Shown piece after piece: positions 41,877 through 49,814 of a stretch of DNA of 64,000 bases. Within the stretch, counting starts at the first letter, position 1, and each line of letters opens with the position of its first letter. This DNA comes from JABFRZ01 sp964631945. Lineage in GTDB: Bacteria; Planctomycetota; UBA1135; GCA-002686595. Made by a program: the position numbers and the translations under genes. The notes beneath the pieces are model-generated. The model saw only the letters and a program-made list of their open reading frames with translations. It made no database searches and was not told the origin of the DNA. The stretch spans positions 24,571-88,570 of the forward strand of contig CAZWAY010000015.1 in assembly GCA_964631945.1 (NCBI GenBank), written 5' to 3'.

Positions 41877-42081
41877 GGCGGGCTCCTTGCGGTGGGACTC
41901 GGGGTGCTCGACTCGGAGGGCGCGCGGCCTCGGGCGGCGGCGCGGTGAGGCAAGATCGGTCCGTGCCGGAGGCCGTCTTGAGACCGACCGCAGGCCTGCG
42001 CGGGAAAGATCGGGGCGCGAGCCCCACGGCCCGTCCGAGCGGGTGTGCTAGCCTGGCCGGGCATCGCCCCCGAGGGCGTCC

Positions 42082-43392
42082 ATGACCGAGACCACCTTCG
42101 AGAAGCTGATCCTCGAGCGCCAGTTCGTCGGGCCGCTGCAGGCCCACGCGGAGGTGTTCTTTCGCCTGTCGAACTCCCTTCTCGCTCCGGGGCTGGAGTC
42201 CTGGAACAAGAAGCACTTCTTCCAGCTCGTCAGCGAGGCCGACGCGCTCGAATCGTTCCTGGACGACTACGGCGCGCGCTACAACCGCACCTATGCCTTC
42301 CTGACCGAGCTGGTGGCCTCGCTGCGCTGGTTCGCGCACGCGGGCTACAGCCTCGCGCACATGATCTCGCGCCTCGAGTCCTACGGCGCGGCGAGCTGGG
42401 GCACGAACGAGGAGTGGACCGAGGCGATGGAGTCGATCCAGCAGGGGCACTCGTTCCTGCGCGAGACCTCGATCCGCCTGATCCAGGCGGTGCGCGCGGA
42501 GGCGCAGCAGCTCTCGCTCGAGATCACGCCCGAGTCCTTCCCGGAGACGAACTTCATGCCCGTCGTCGCGCGCCGTCGTCTGCCGCGCAGCGTGGGCCAG
42601 GCCGAGCTCCAGAACGAGGAGCAGAAGATCGGCGAGTTCGTGACCAAGTACCTCCAGGTCTGCGAGCTGCTCCGCGACCTGCGCGTGCGGCGCATCCCCG
42701 ACGAGAAGGAGCGCCACGCCTACTTCTCGCGCGTGTGCACCGAGGCCCAGGCGCGCACCTACGAGGCCACCGTCCACAATCTGCAGTCCACCTACGACAC
42801 GCATCTCCAGAACACCGTGCTGGAGGCGCGCGACCAGCGCCTGCAGCGCCTGCGCGGGCACGCCTCGGCGGCGCTGCACCTGCTGCAGGCGGTGACGCAC
42901 CTGGCGCACTTCATCGAGCGGCACGAGACCGACATCCGCAGCGAGGAGGCCAAGCGCAAGATCAGCCAGCTGGTCGAGCGCTCCGAGGTCGAGGGCGTGG
43001 CCCTGAACGTGTTCCTGTACTGGGCCGAGCGCTTCATGCACTCCGGCGCCTCCCTGGCGGAAGCGCTCTTGCCCGAGTACACCAAGCTGATCGAGCTCGA
43101 GTTCGAGCTGCCCGATCACCTCGCGCTGCACGCTCGCCCGGCCGCGCTCATCGTGGGCATCGTCAACCATCACTCGACTCCGGTCGAGATGGAGGTGGGC
43201 GGCAAGCGCTGCAACGCCGGCTCGATCCTGGAACTCCTGGTGGCGGTGGGATCCATGCCGCACCGCAGGCACTTCGTGTTCCGCGGCGACGAGCGGCCGG
43301 TGCGCGACATCGCGCGCCTGTTCGCGGCCGAGCTGGGGGAAAAGGGCCTCGACCTGCTGCCGGCCGAGCTCGCCTACCTGCGCTCGCAGTGA
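42082..43392 (+). CDS. Unrecognised helical protein with C-terminal HPr-like domain
   Basis: A protein of 436 residues. Residues 1-335 are largely alpha-helical (VGQAELQNEEQKIGEFVTKY, LRGHASAALHLLQAVTHLAH) and not recognised. Residues 340-425 form an HPr-type phosphocarrier: LPDHLALHARPAALIVGIV with the phosphorylatable His of L-H-A-R-P-A near residue 350, and CNAGSILELLVAVGS at the regulatory-Ser region. HPr relays phosphate from enzyme I in the PTS or its regulatory branch. A fusion partner of this size is unusual, so a sensor or regulator is suggested. No PTS enzyme I is in the window. The gene diverges from the sigma factor gene. Confidence 0.65.
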   Translation: MTETTFEKLILERQFVGPLQAHAEVFFRLSNSLLAPGLESWNKKHFFQLVSEADALESFLDDYGARYNRTYAFLTELVASLRWFAHAGYSLAHMISRLESYGAASWGTNEEWTEAMESIQQGHSFLRETSIRLIQAVRAEAQQLSLEITPESFPETNFMPVVARRRLPRSVGQAELQNEEQKIGEFVTKYLQVCELLRDLRVRRIPDEKERHAYFSRVCTEAQARTYEATVHNLQSTYDTHLQNTVLEARDQRLQRLRGHASAALHLLQAVTHLAHFIERHETDIRSEEAKRKISQLVERSEVEGVALNVFLYWAERFMHSGASLAEALLPEYTKLIELEFELPDHLALHARPAALIVGIVNHHSTPVEMEVGGKRCNAGSILELLVAVGSMPHRRHFVFRGDERPVRDIARLFAAELGEKGLDLLPAELAYLRSQ

Positions 43393-43431
43393 ACGCGCCC
43401 GCCCGCTGGCGCGCCTAGGAGCGCGCGGGCT

Positions 43432-43513
43432 GTGTTCCTTCCCCGAAGTAGCGTCGACAAGGCGCCGTGATCCAGTGCGGCGGATTGTTGACGCTACTTC
43501 GGGGAAGGGACAC
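43432..43513. repeat. 82-bp near-perfect inverted repeat (REP/MITE-like) between convergent genes
   Basis: GTGTTCCTTCCCCGAAGTAG on the left and GTGTCCCTTCCCCGAAGTAG read on the minus strand from the right match at 19 of 20 positions. The match runs on through CGTC and then ACAA and CGCCG with few mismatches, giving arms of about 34 bases and a 10-base centre. It lies after the HPr-fusion gene and touches the metallophosphatase stop. It could serve as a bidirectional terminator but lacks U-tracts; its length and near symmetry fit a dispersed palindromic element better. No clear target duplication is visible. Confidence 0.6.
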
Positions 43514-44247
43514 TAGATGCCGAGTCGCAGGCGCTCGCCCAGCACGCGCGGCAGCCCGGCCGCGAAGATGCGCGCGATCTCGGTCTCGATGTCGTACGGG
43601 ACGCGCAGGATCGAGGCGCGCCGCGCGGCCGCGTCGTACAGGGCGTAGGCCGTCTCCGGATTCTCGTCGCGGGGCTGTCCCACGCTGCCGACGTTGATGA
43701 GCGCCTTGCAAGTGCCGGCCAGGTCGATCTCGGCGTCGCAGGTGTAGGCGGTGCGCTCGGGCTCCTCCTCGAAGCGCATCACCGTCAACGGGATGTGGCT
43801 GTGGCCCACGAAGCACACCGGCCGCGTCATGTCGTCGAGCGACGGATCCGCGTCGGACAGACTCAGGATGTAGTCGAACAGCTCCGGGCGGTGCAGGGTC
43901 CCGTGCGCGACCTGGCAGTGTTCGAGCGTGGCCACCAGCGGCAGGCCCTTCAGCCAGCGCTTCTCGTCCGCGCTCAGCACGGTGCGCGTCCAGGCCACGG
44001 CCGCGCGCGCGTAGGGATTGAAGCCGTGCTCGTCGAGTTCGTTGATGCAGGCCGCGTCGTGGTTGCCCTTCACCACCACGGCTCCGCGTTCGCGCAGGAG
44101 CGCGATGCACTCGCTTGGCGCGGCGCCGTAGCCGACCACGTCGCCCACGCTGATCAGCGTGTCGACGCCGGCCTCGTCCATCTTCCCCAGCACGGTCTGG
44201 AGCGCGGAGAGGTTGGCGTGGATGTCCCCGAGCACGCCGTACTTCAT
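43513..44247 (-). CDS. Metallophosphoesterase (YfcE/diadenosine tetraphosphatase-like)
   Basis: A protein of 244 residues starting MKYGVLGDIHANLSALQTVL. The calcineurin-type metal motifs are complete: GDIH, SVGDVVGYG, VVKGNHDAAC, VAHGT, and VGHSHIP. It would hydrolyse a phosphomono- or diester; the DVVGYG variant is common in YfcE-like and ApaH-like families. The ATG overlaps the stop of the upstream membrane-protein gene by 4 bases (ATGA), so the two are coupled. The stop borders an 82-bp inverted repeat. Confidence 0.88.
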   Translation of the reverse strand: MKYGVLGDIHANLSALQTVLGKMDEAGVDTLISVGDVVGYGAAPSECIALLRERGAVVVKGNHDAACINELDEHGFNPYARAAVAWTRTVLSADEKRWLKGLPLVATLEHCQVAHGTLHRPELFDYILSLSDADPSLDDMTRPVCFVGHSHIPLTVMRFEEEPERTAYTCDAEIDLAGTCKALINVGSVGQPRDENPETAYALYDAAARRASILRVPYDIETEIARIFAAGLPRVLGERLRLGI

Positions 44248-44897
44248 GGCGCGGGTGCACGCGCCGGGCGGGTGCGGAGGAGGTAGGCGAGCAGGGCCAA
44301 GGACGAGCCCGCGGCGAGCGCGGAGGACACGGCCGAGGCGGACGCCAGGCGCAGCGGCGCGCCGGCATCGAGTAACGCGGCGGGTCGAGCGAGGAGGCCG
44401 TCACCCGCGGCGAGCGCCGGCAGGAGGGTCACCACCACGAGGAAGGCACTCGTGCGCAGGGCGGTGGAAAGGGGGGGGTGGAGCAGCAAGAGGGCGACAC
44501 TCGCGAGCTCTAGGTCGGAGCTGAGGATAGCGGCGGAAGAGCGACCCACATCGGCTGGCGCGAGGCCGGAGAGGAGGGCGGCCGCCAGAATAGGACATTG
44601 CAAATAGAGGGCGGCGCCCACCAGCGCCCCCAGCTCCCCGAAGAAGCGGGTCGTCGGATCCACCCGCGCCAGGAAGGAGGCCCCCTCCGAGAGGGTCGCC
44701 AGGGCGAACGACACCCCGATGAGCGCCGCGGGGAAGGCCCAGGCCAGGATGGCGGTCGGGAGAGCGCCGGTCGTGGGGACCGAGCGCAGGCCGCAGGCCA
44801 GCAGGACTCCGCCGAACAAGACGAGGCACACGAGCCAGATCGCCGGGCTCCGGAGCAGACGGAGGAAGATCCAGCTCGAGAGTGCTGCCGCGGGCAT
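44244..44897 (-). CDS. Polytopic membrane protein, unknown function
   Basis: A protein of 217 residues with five or six hydrophobic helices (AIWLVCLVLFGGVLLACG, AFPAALIGVSFALATL, LASVALLLLHPPLSTALRTS, SSALAAGSSLALLAYLL). The small, Ala/Leu-rich composition with few charged residues suggests an ABC-type permease-like or heme-exporter-like membrane subunit, but no family is recognised. It is coupled to the metallophosphatase gene and diverges from parB. TACAAG lies 8 bases before ATG. Confidence 0.6.
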   Translation of the reverse strand: MPAAALSSWIFLRLLRSPAIWLVCLVLFGGVLLACGLRSVPTTGALPTAILAWAFPAALIGVSFALATLSEGASFLARVDPTTRFFGELGALVGAALYLQCPILAAALLSGLAPADVGRSSAAILSSDLELASVALLLLHPPLSTALRTSAFLVVVTLLPALAAGDGLLARPAALLDAGAPLRLASASAVSSALAAGSSLALLAYLLRTRPARAPAP

Positions 44898-45002
44898 CGT
44901 CCGAGCTTGTAGCGGGCGCCGGCGGCACTTGCAGCTGTCCCGCTGGATTCGGATTCCACTGCGAGATGCATACAGGATGTTGGAGCTACTCGGTGCAGAG
45001 CC

Positions 45003-45032
45003 TCGACATGTTGTGGTCGATCTCGCTATCCT
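45003..45032 (+). promoter_or_regulatory. Candidate parB promoter
   Basis: TCGACA (45003-45008) and TATCCT (45027-45032) are spaced by 18 bases and match the consensus at 5 and 4 of 6 positions. The predicted start site near 45039 places the parS palindrome in the untranslated leader. Confidence 0.45.
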
Positions 45033-45052
45033 CCGCGCATCCCCACCCGGAA

Positions 45053-45068
45053 TGTTCCACGTGGAACA
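45053..45068. other. parS: parS centromere site
   Basis: TGTTCCACGTGGAACA is a perfect 16-bp palindrome and closely matches the general parS consensus TGTTTCACGTGAAACA, with symmetric T-to-C changes. It lies 22 bases upstream of parB ATG 45091, within the expected mRNA leader. ParB dimers load on such sites and spread. An in-frame ATG begins inside the site, but the ribosome site AGGAAG favours 45091. No second copy was noticed in this window. Confidence 0.9.
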
Positions 45069-45090
45069 AGACCCAGGAAGCCACCCGACC

Positions 45091-45945
45091 ATGGAACGAC
45101 GCCTCGGACGCGGACTCGGCGCTCTACTCGCTGCGGATCCCGCCCCCACCGCCCCCCGGCACGAGATCCCGCTCTCGAAGATCCGCCCCAACCCCTTCCA
45201 GCCCCGCAAGACCTTTGCCCCCGAGGCCCTGGCGGAGCTGGAGAGCAGCATCCGGACCCACGGCGTGCTCCTGCCCGTCATCGTGCGCGCCGCCCCCGGC
45301 GGGTACGAGCTGATCGCCGGCGAGCGTCGCTGGCGCGCGGCCCAGGCGATCGGGCTCCAAACCATCCCCGCGGTCGTCCGCGAGGCGGTCACCGACCAGT
45401 CGATGCTGGAGCTGGCCTTGGTCGAGAACCTCCAGCGCGAGGACCTCGATCCGATCGAGAAGGGGCGAGGCTTCCGGCAGCTGCTCGACCAGGGGCTGAC
45501 CCAGGAGCAAGTCGCCGAGAAGGTCGCGATGCCGCGCTCGACGGTGGCCAACTTCCTGCGCCTGCTCGAGCTGTCCGTCGCCGTTCAGAAGGTGGTCTCC
45601 GACGGCCTGCTCTCGATGGGGCATGCGCGCGCCCTCCTCGGACTCAGCGATCCGAGGCGCCAGGAGGAGATCTGCGCCCTCACCGTGCGTCGCGGTCTCT
45701 CGGTGCGGGACGTCGAGCAGCGCGTGCGCGAGCTGCAGGGACGCAGCGACCAGAAGAAGGTCGCCGTCACCCCTCCCGCGCCGCCCTGGGTGCGCGAGAT
45801 GGAGACCCGCATCCGGGGTCACCTCGGCGCCAAGGTCCAGGTCCGGAACGGCGAGGGCTATCGGGGGCAGATCGTGATCGACTACCACGGTCGAGAAGAC
45901 CTCGACCGTCTCTACGCCCTGCTCGCGCCGAAGAAGGCCCTGTAG
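45091..45945 (+). CDS. parB: ParB family chromosome-partitioning protein
   Basis: A protein of 284 residues starting MERRLGRGLGALLAAD, the usual ParB opening. The CTPase core has IRPNPFQPRKTFAPEALAEL, GYELIAGERRWRAAQAIGLQ with the GERR motif, and ENLQREDLDPIEKGRGFRQL. A helix-turn-helix follows (LTQEQVAEKVAMPRSTVANF), then a C-terminal dimerisation domain (EDLDRLYALLAPKKAL). It binds the adjacent parS and partners with ParA, encoded 10 kb away. The separation of parA from parB is unusual. It is convergent with the cyclophilin gene, 12 bases apart. Confidence 0.95.
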   Translation: MERRLGRGLGALLAADPAPTAPRHEIPLSKIRPNPFQPRKTFAPEALAELESSIRTHGVLLPVIVRAAPGGYELIAGERRWRAAQAIGLQTIPAVVREAVTDQSMLELALVENLQREDLDPIEKGRGFRQLLDQGLTQEQVAEKVAMPRSTVANFLRLLELSVAVQKVVSDGLLSMGHARALLGLSDPRRQEEICALTVRRGLSVRDVEQRVRELQGRSDQKKVAVTPPAPPWVREMETRIRGHLGAKVQVRNGEGYRGQIVIDYHGREDLDRLYALLAPKKAL

Positions 45946-45957
45946 CGGGCCGCGCGC

Positions 45958-46989
45958 CTACAGCACTTCGACCGACTCGATCACGGCCGGATCCTGGGGC
46001 TGGTCCCCCACCACGGCCCCCGACTCGATCGCCTCGAGCGTCGACTCGCCCTCCAGCACCTTGCCGAAGACGACGGTCTTGCCGTCCAGGGCGTGCTGTG
46101 CGCCGGTGTCGATGAAGAACTGGCTGGGGTGAGAGCCCACGGTGTCCTCGGGACGCCACGCGGCGAGGGCGCCCTTGAAGTGACGGAGCATGGGATCGAG
46201 CTCCAGCTCGAGCTGCGCCTTCTCGTCCCCCTCCGCCATCTTGCCCCAGGTCTCCGGCGGGCCGGAGATCGTCTTGGGATCCCCACCCTGGATCAGGCTC
46301 CCGCGCACGACGCGGTGGAACTTGGTGCCGACGTAGGAGCCATCGGTGGCGTGCTTCAGGAAGTTCTTGGCGTGGAGCGGCGCGCGATCGATGTACAGCC
46401 CGACCACGATCGGGCCCTTGGTCGTGTTCAGGCGCACGCGGGGCGCATCCGCGGGCAGCTCGGGATTGGAAAACAGAAATGCGTGTTCCTTCTCCCAGGC
46501 GCCGAGAGAGGCTTCGCCGCCGCGAATGGCCTCGGCCAGCGTGTGTCGCGAGCCGTCCTTTCCGGGGTAGAGCTTGGCCTGGCTCAGCAGGTGGGTGGGC
46601 CAAACCTTGGCGAGCTGCTCGCTGGCCTTCTCGGCCTGCTCGAGGTCGTCGCTCTGGAGGTATCCCCCCACCTCGAGCGCCTTGGCCCAGCCCCCGACCG
46701 GCGAGTTCTTGTGCTGGTCCGCAAAGGTCGCCAGCGTCTCCACCGGGCCGCCCTGGATCTGGCTGAAGAGCCCGCTGCCGAGATTGGCCTGCGCTCCGAG
46801 GTCGTCCCAGGTCACGTGGTGCGCCTCGCGCGCCTTGCGGTTCTGGTAGGTCGGGATGAGGATCGCGATCGCGGCGACCACCAGCAGGCCCAGGCCGAGC
46901 TTCCAGTAGCGCTCGACGAACTCGTTGAAGGCGCTCTCCTGCTGGATGGAAGCGATCGTGATCTGCGTCGGGGCCTTGTGCTTGGCCAT
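45958..46989 (-). CDS. Membrane-anchored cyclophilin-type peptidylprolyl isomerase
   Basis: A protein of 343 residues. After MAKHKAPTQ, a transmembrane helix (LGLGLLVVAAIAILIPTY) anchors a helical repeat-like region of about 100 residues (SDDLEQAEKASEQLAKVWPT), resembling YfgM-type chaperone linkers. From residue 190 is the cyclophilin domain: VRLNTTKGPIVVGLYIDRAP, NFLKHATDGSYVGTKFHRVV, SLIQGGDPK, SQFFIDTGAQHALDGKTVVF. Many catalytic positions (F-H-R, Q-F-F-I) are kept. It likely isomerises prolines in exported proteins near the inner membrane. Confidence 0.88.
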   Translation of the reverse strand: MAKHKAPTQITIASIQQESAFNEFVERYWKLGLGLLVVAAIAILIPTYQNRKAREAHHVTWDDLGAQANLGSGLFSQIQGGPVETLATFADQHKNSPVGGWAKALEVGGYLQSDDLEQAEKASEQLAKVWPTHLLSQAKLYPGKDGSRHTLAEAIRGGEASLGAWEKEHAFLFSNPELPADAPRVRLNTTKGPIVVGLYIDRAPLHAKNFLKHATDGSYVGTKFHRVVRGSLIQGGDPKTISGPPETWGKMAEGDEKAQLELELDPMLRHFKGALAAWRPEDTVGSHPSQFFIDTGAQHALDGKTVVFGKVLEGESTLEAIESGAVVGDQPQDPAVIESVEVL

Positions 46990-47264
46990 GGTCGGGTCTC
47001 GTTCGTGGCTCGATAGGGGGATCGACTTCCCGGCATCTTCCTCGTCGGCTCCTCGAGCTCGCGACGGATCCCAGGCGCAGTCCGGAGGACTCGCGCGCCC
47101 CCGCGGCCGCGCAGGGCTGAGGAAGCGGGCGCACATGGTTACACTGCTCGGCCTTCCGCCGTCAAGGTGGGCCGTCTCCAAGCCGCTCGAGCCGGCCCCC
47201 GCATTCGCCCGCGCGCGCTGCCGTCGCGCGCGGGAGGCGAGCCGCGCTCCACCCGCACCCATCC

Positions 47265-49061
47265 ATGATCCACGTCCTCAGCCTCCTCCTCTCGCTCGGC
47301 CTGTCCGTTCAGGGCGGGCCCGCCCACGCCGCCCTCCATCCCGCCGAGGCCGACGTGTACCTCGAGCTCGGGGACGTGAATGCGCTCCTGACGGCGCTCG
47401 ACAGGACACCCATGGCGCGCTTCCTGCGCGACGAGCGCCTGAAGCCGTTGTTCACCCAGCTGGGGCAAGCGCCCGATCGCTCCCTGAAGGAGCTCGCCAG
47501 GACGGGGCTGCTTTCGGTCCTGCCCGAGGCCAAACCCGAGGGCTGGATGGACGGTCTGAAGACCCTCTCGGCCTCCATCACCGCGCTGGGCCCCGAAACG
47601 GACACGACCGACTCGGTGGCCCTGCTGGCCGTGGCCGACCTCACCACGCCGGAGCAGGCCCAAGCGCTGCATACCGCGATCCTCGCGAACGTCCCGAAGC
47701 ACGAGCCGATGACCTCCGCCGTGGCCGGGGTCGAGCGCCTGCACTTCGGCGCGAAGGCGGCCGACGACCTCTGGTGCGTGGCCATCGGCCCGCGCCTGGC
47801 GGTGGGGGGGAGCGGCGCCACACCCGAGGACTTCGTGGCGCGCGCGGACAAGAAGGCTCCCGGCCTCGCCGGTCGCGAGACCTTCCAGAAGCAGCTCGCG
47901 GCGCTCGACAAGGCGAGCGGCACGCCCCTGCTCTGGTTCGCCCTCGCGCGTCCGCTCAGCGAGATCCTGGCCACCTCCCAGGAGAAGGGGATCGACTTCC
48001 TGGAGCAGCTGCCGGGCGAGCTGAACCCGTTCGCGAGCGCGCGCGTGGCGCGCATGCAGCTCGTCGGCGAGCGCTTCGTCACCGAGATGATCTCGAGCGA
48101 GCCCGCGGGCGCCGCCGTGAAGGCCGTCGATCCCGCCTGGCTCGAGCCGGTCCCGAGCGGCTCGATGATCGTCTTCGCCACCGCCTTCGACGGCGCCTCG
48201 GCGGCCAAGCGCGTGCGCGCGCTGATCGCCAAGGACGAGCAGGGCGCGGCGACGCTGGCCGCGCTCGAGCAGAAGCTCGGCTTCGGGCCGGAGAAGGTGC
48301 TCGCGCACCTCGGCCCGGGTCTGACGGTCTATGCCGCGCCGCTCGCGGGCCTCGGGCTGCCCGAGACGCGCGTGTGGATCGACTGCGACGATTCGGCGGC
48401 CTTCACCAGCGAGTTCGAGGCGCTGATGGGGGCCCTGGGCGAGACCCTGCCCGGCTTCACGGCGAAGACCAAGCCCTACAAGCTCAAGAAGGCCGGCAGC
48501 GAGGAGAAGGTCGAGGTCCCGCTGACCACCCTCAGCCTGCCGCCCGGCGCGATCCCGATCCCGATGATCAGCGTGGCGCCGTCCTTCGCGCCGGTCGGGA
48601 AGAAGCTCGTCTTCGGGCTCAACTCGATGGACGTGAAGAACGAGCTCAAGCGCGTGCACAGCGGCGAGGGCGAGCCGCTCGTGGCCGGGGCGAACCCGCT
48701 GGGCGCGCTGGGCTTCAGCCTGCCCGCCGAGACGCGCGCGGTGTTCGTGATGGACTGGGCCAAGCTCTTCAGCGGCATCCTCGGCACGGTCAAGGCCTTC
48801 GCCGGCATGGCGCCGCCCGAGCAGATGCCGTTCGATCTCGCCAAGCTCCCGCCGCCCGAGATGTTCGCCGAGTTCTTCAAGCCGACCTTCCACTACTCGC
48901 GGGGCATCGCCGGCGGCGCCTATCGCCGCAACGAAGCCTCCTTCGGGCCCGAGACCTGGTCGATGCTCGTCGGGGCCGGCCTGAAGGCCGCCCAGGCGCA
49001 ACGCCAGGCCTTCGAATCGGCCAGCTCGCCCGTACCGCCGCCGAAGCCGGCCGGTCAGTAG
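47265..49061 (+). CDS. Secreted DUF3352-like protein
   Basis: A protein of 598 residues with a signal peptide (HVLSLLLSLGLSVQGGPAHA) and DVYLELGDVNALLTALDRTP right after, a pattern found in DUF3352-like lipoproteins of planctomycete-type bacteria. Later features include FDGASAAKRVRALIAKD, FGPEKVLAHLGPGLTVYAAP and FVMDWAKLFSGILGTV. The C-terminus is Pro-rich. Function is unknown; such proteins are repetitive in fold and sometimes beta-rich surface components. It is divergent from the cyclophilin gene and 14 bases from the acyltransferase gene, so probably co-transcribed. Confidence 0.65.
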   Translation: MIHVLSLLLSLGLSVQGGPAHAALHPAEADVYLELGDVNALLTALDRTPMARFLRDERLKPLFTQLGQAPDRSLKELARTGLLSVLPEAKPEGWMDGLKTLSASITALGPETDTTDSVALLAVADLTTPEQAQALHTAILANVPKHEPMTSAVAGVERLHFGAKAADDLWCVAIGPRLAVGGSGATPEDFVARADKKAPGLAGRETFQKQLAALDKASGTPLLWFALARPLSEILATSQEKGIDFLEQLPGELNPFASARVARMQLVGERFVTEMISSEPAGAAVKAVDPAWLEPVPSGSMIVFATAFDGASAAKRVRALIAKDEQGAATLAALEQKLGFGPEKVLAHLGPGLTVYAAPLAGLGLPETRVWIDCDDSAAFTSEFEALMGALGETLPGFTAKTKPYKLKKAGSEEKVEVPLTTLSLPPGAIPIPMISVAPSFAPVGKKLVFGLNSMDVKNELKRVHSGEGEPLVAGANPLGALGFSLPAETRAVFVMDWAKLFSGILGTVKAFAGMAPPEQMPFDLAKLPPPEMFAEFFKPTFHYSRGIAGGAYRRNEASFGPETWSMLVGAGLKAAQAQRQAFESASSPVPPPKPAGQ

Positions 49062-49075
49062 GCGGAACGGGATCG

Positions 49076-49771
49076 ATGGGCCGAGCGGAACGCCGGCGCC
49101 GGCTGCGTCGCCTGCGGCGCCGGCTCGGCGCGTTCCTGCTGCAGCACTTCGGGCCGACGCTGCTGCGCGCGCTGGCGCGCAGCTGGAAGGTCGAGCGCCT
49201 GCACGTCGAGCACTGGGACGCGGCCTACGCGCGTCCCGGCATGCTCGCGACCATGTGGCACGGCCGCATGGTGCTGGGCATCCCCGCCGGCGCCGGCAAC
49301 GGGCTCAGCGTGCTCGTCTCGCCCTCGGCCGACGGCCAGCTCGTGCCGCCGATGCTCGAGCGCTTCGGTTACTCGTGGGTGCTCGGCTCCTCGAACAAGA
49401 ACCCCGCGCGAGCGGTGCGCGAGATGCTCGATCGCCTGAAGGCCGGCGGCCGCATCGTCATCACGCCCGACGGCCCGCGCGGCCCGCGCCACGGCACGAA
49501 CCCGGGCCCGGCCTGGATGGCGCGCGAGACCGGCTTCCCGCTCCTGCCGGTCGGCTGCGTCACCGACCGCGCGTGGCGCCTGAACAGCTGGGACCGCTTC
49601 ACGATCCCGAAGTGGGGCGCGCGCGTGCTGGTGAACTACGCCGAGCCGATCGAGGTGGCGACCGACGCCAGCGACGAGCAACTCGCGCACGCCACCGAGA
49701 CGATGCGCACGCGCATGATCGCGGCCGAGGAGGAGGCCTTCCGCCACCTCGGCGTCGCGCCGGACTGGTAG
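49076..49771 (+). CDS. DUF374 family lysophospholipid acyltransferase-like protein
   Basis: A protein of 231 residues. The acyltransferase motifs LATMWHGRMVLGIPA, VSPSADGQLVPPMLERFGY and ITPDGPRGPRHGTNPG match DUF374, related to LpxL/WaaM-type acyltransferases. It probably acylates lipid A or a lysophospholipid at the inner membrane. The N-terminus is very Arg-rich (RAERRRRLRRLRRRL), useful for membrane contact. The gene follows the DUF3352-like gene by 14 bases. Together with KdsD, KdsC and the Lpt fusion it adds to the lipopolysaccharide theme. Confidence 0.85.
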   Translation: MGRAERRRRLRRLRRRLGAFLLQHFGPTLLRALARSWKVERLHVEHWDAAYARPGMLATMWHGRMVLGIPAGAGNGLSVLVSPSADGQLVPPMLERFGYSWVLGSSNKNPARAVREMLDRLKAGGRIVITPDGPRGPRHGTNPGPAWMARETGFPLLPVGCVTDRAWRLNSWDRFTIPKWGARVLVNYAEPIEVATDASDEQLAHATETMRTRMIAAEEEAFRHLGVAPDW

Positions 49772-49814
49772 CCGGCCTTGCGGCGTGCGCGTGGTGGGGG
49801 AGACTGAGCCCAGC

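Noticed and set aside
43432..43513. The palindrome as a tRNA or structured RNA gene
   Set aside because: It has no cloverleaf, anticodon or conserved RNA features; it is a simple long hairpin.
45053..45090. ATG inside parS as the parB start
   Set aside because: The AGGAAG ribosome site and the canonical ParB opening place the start at 45091.
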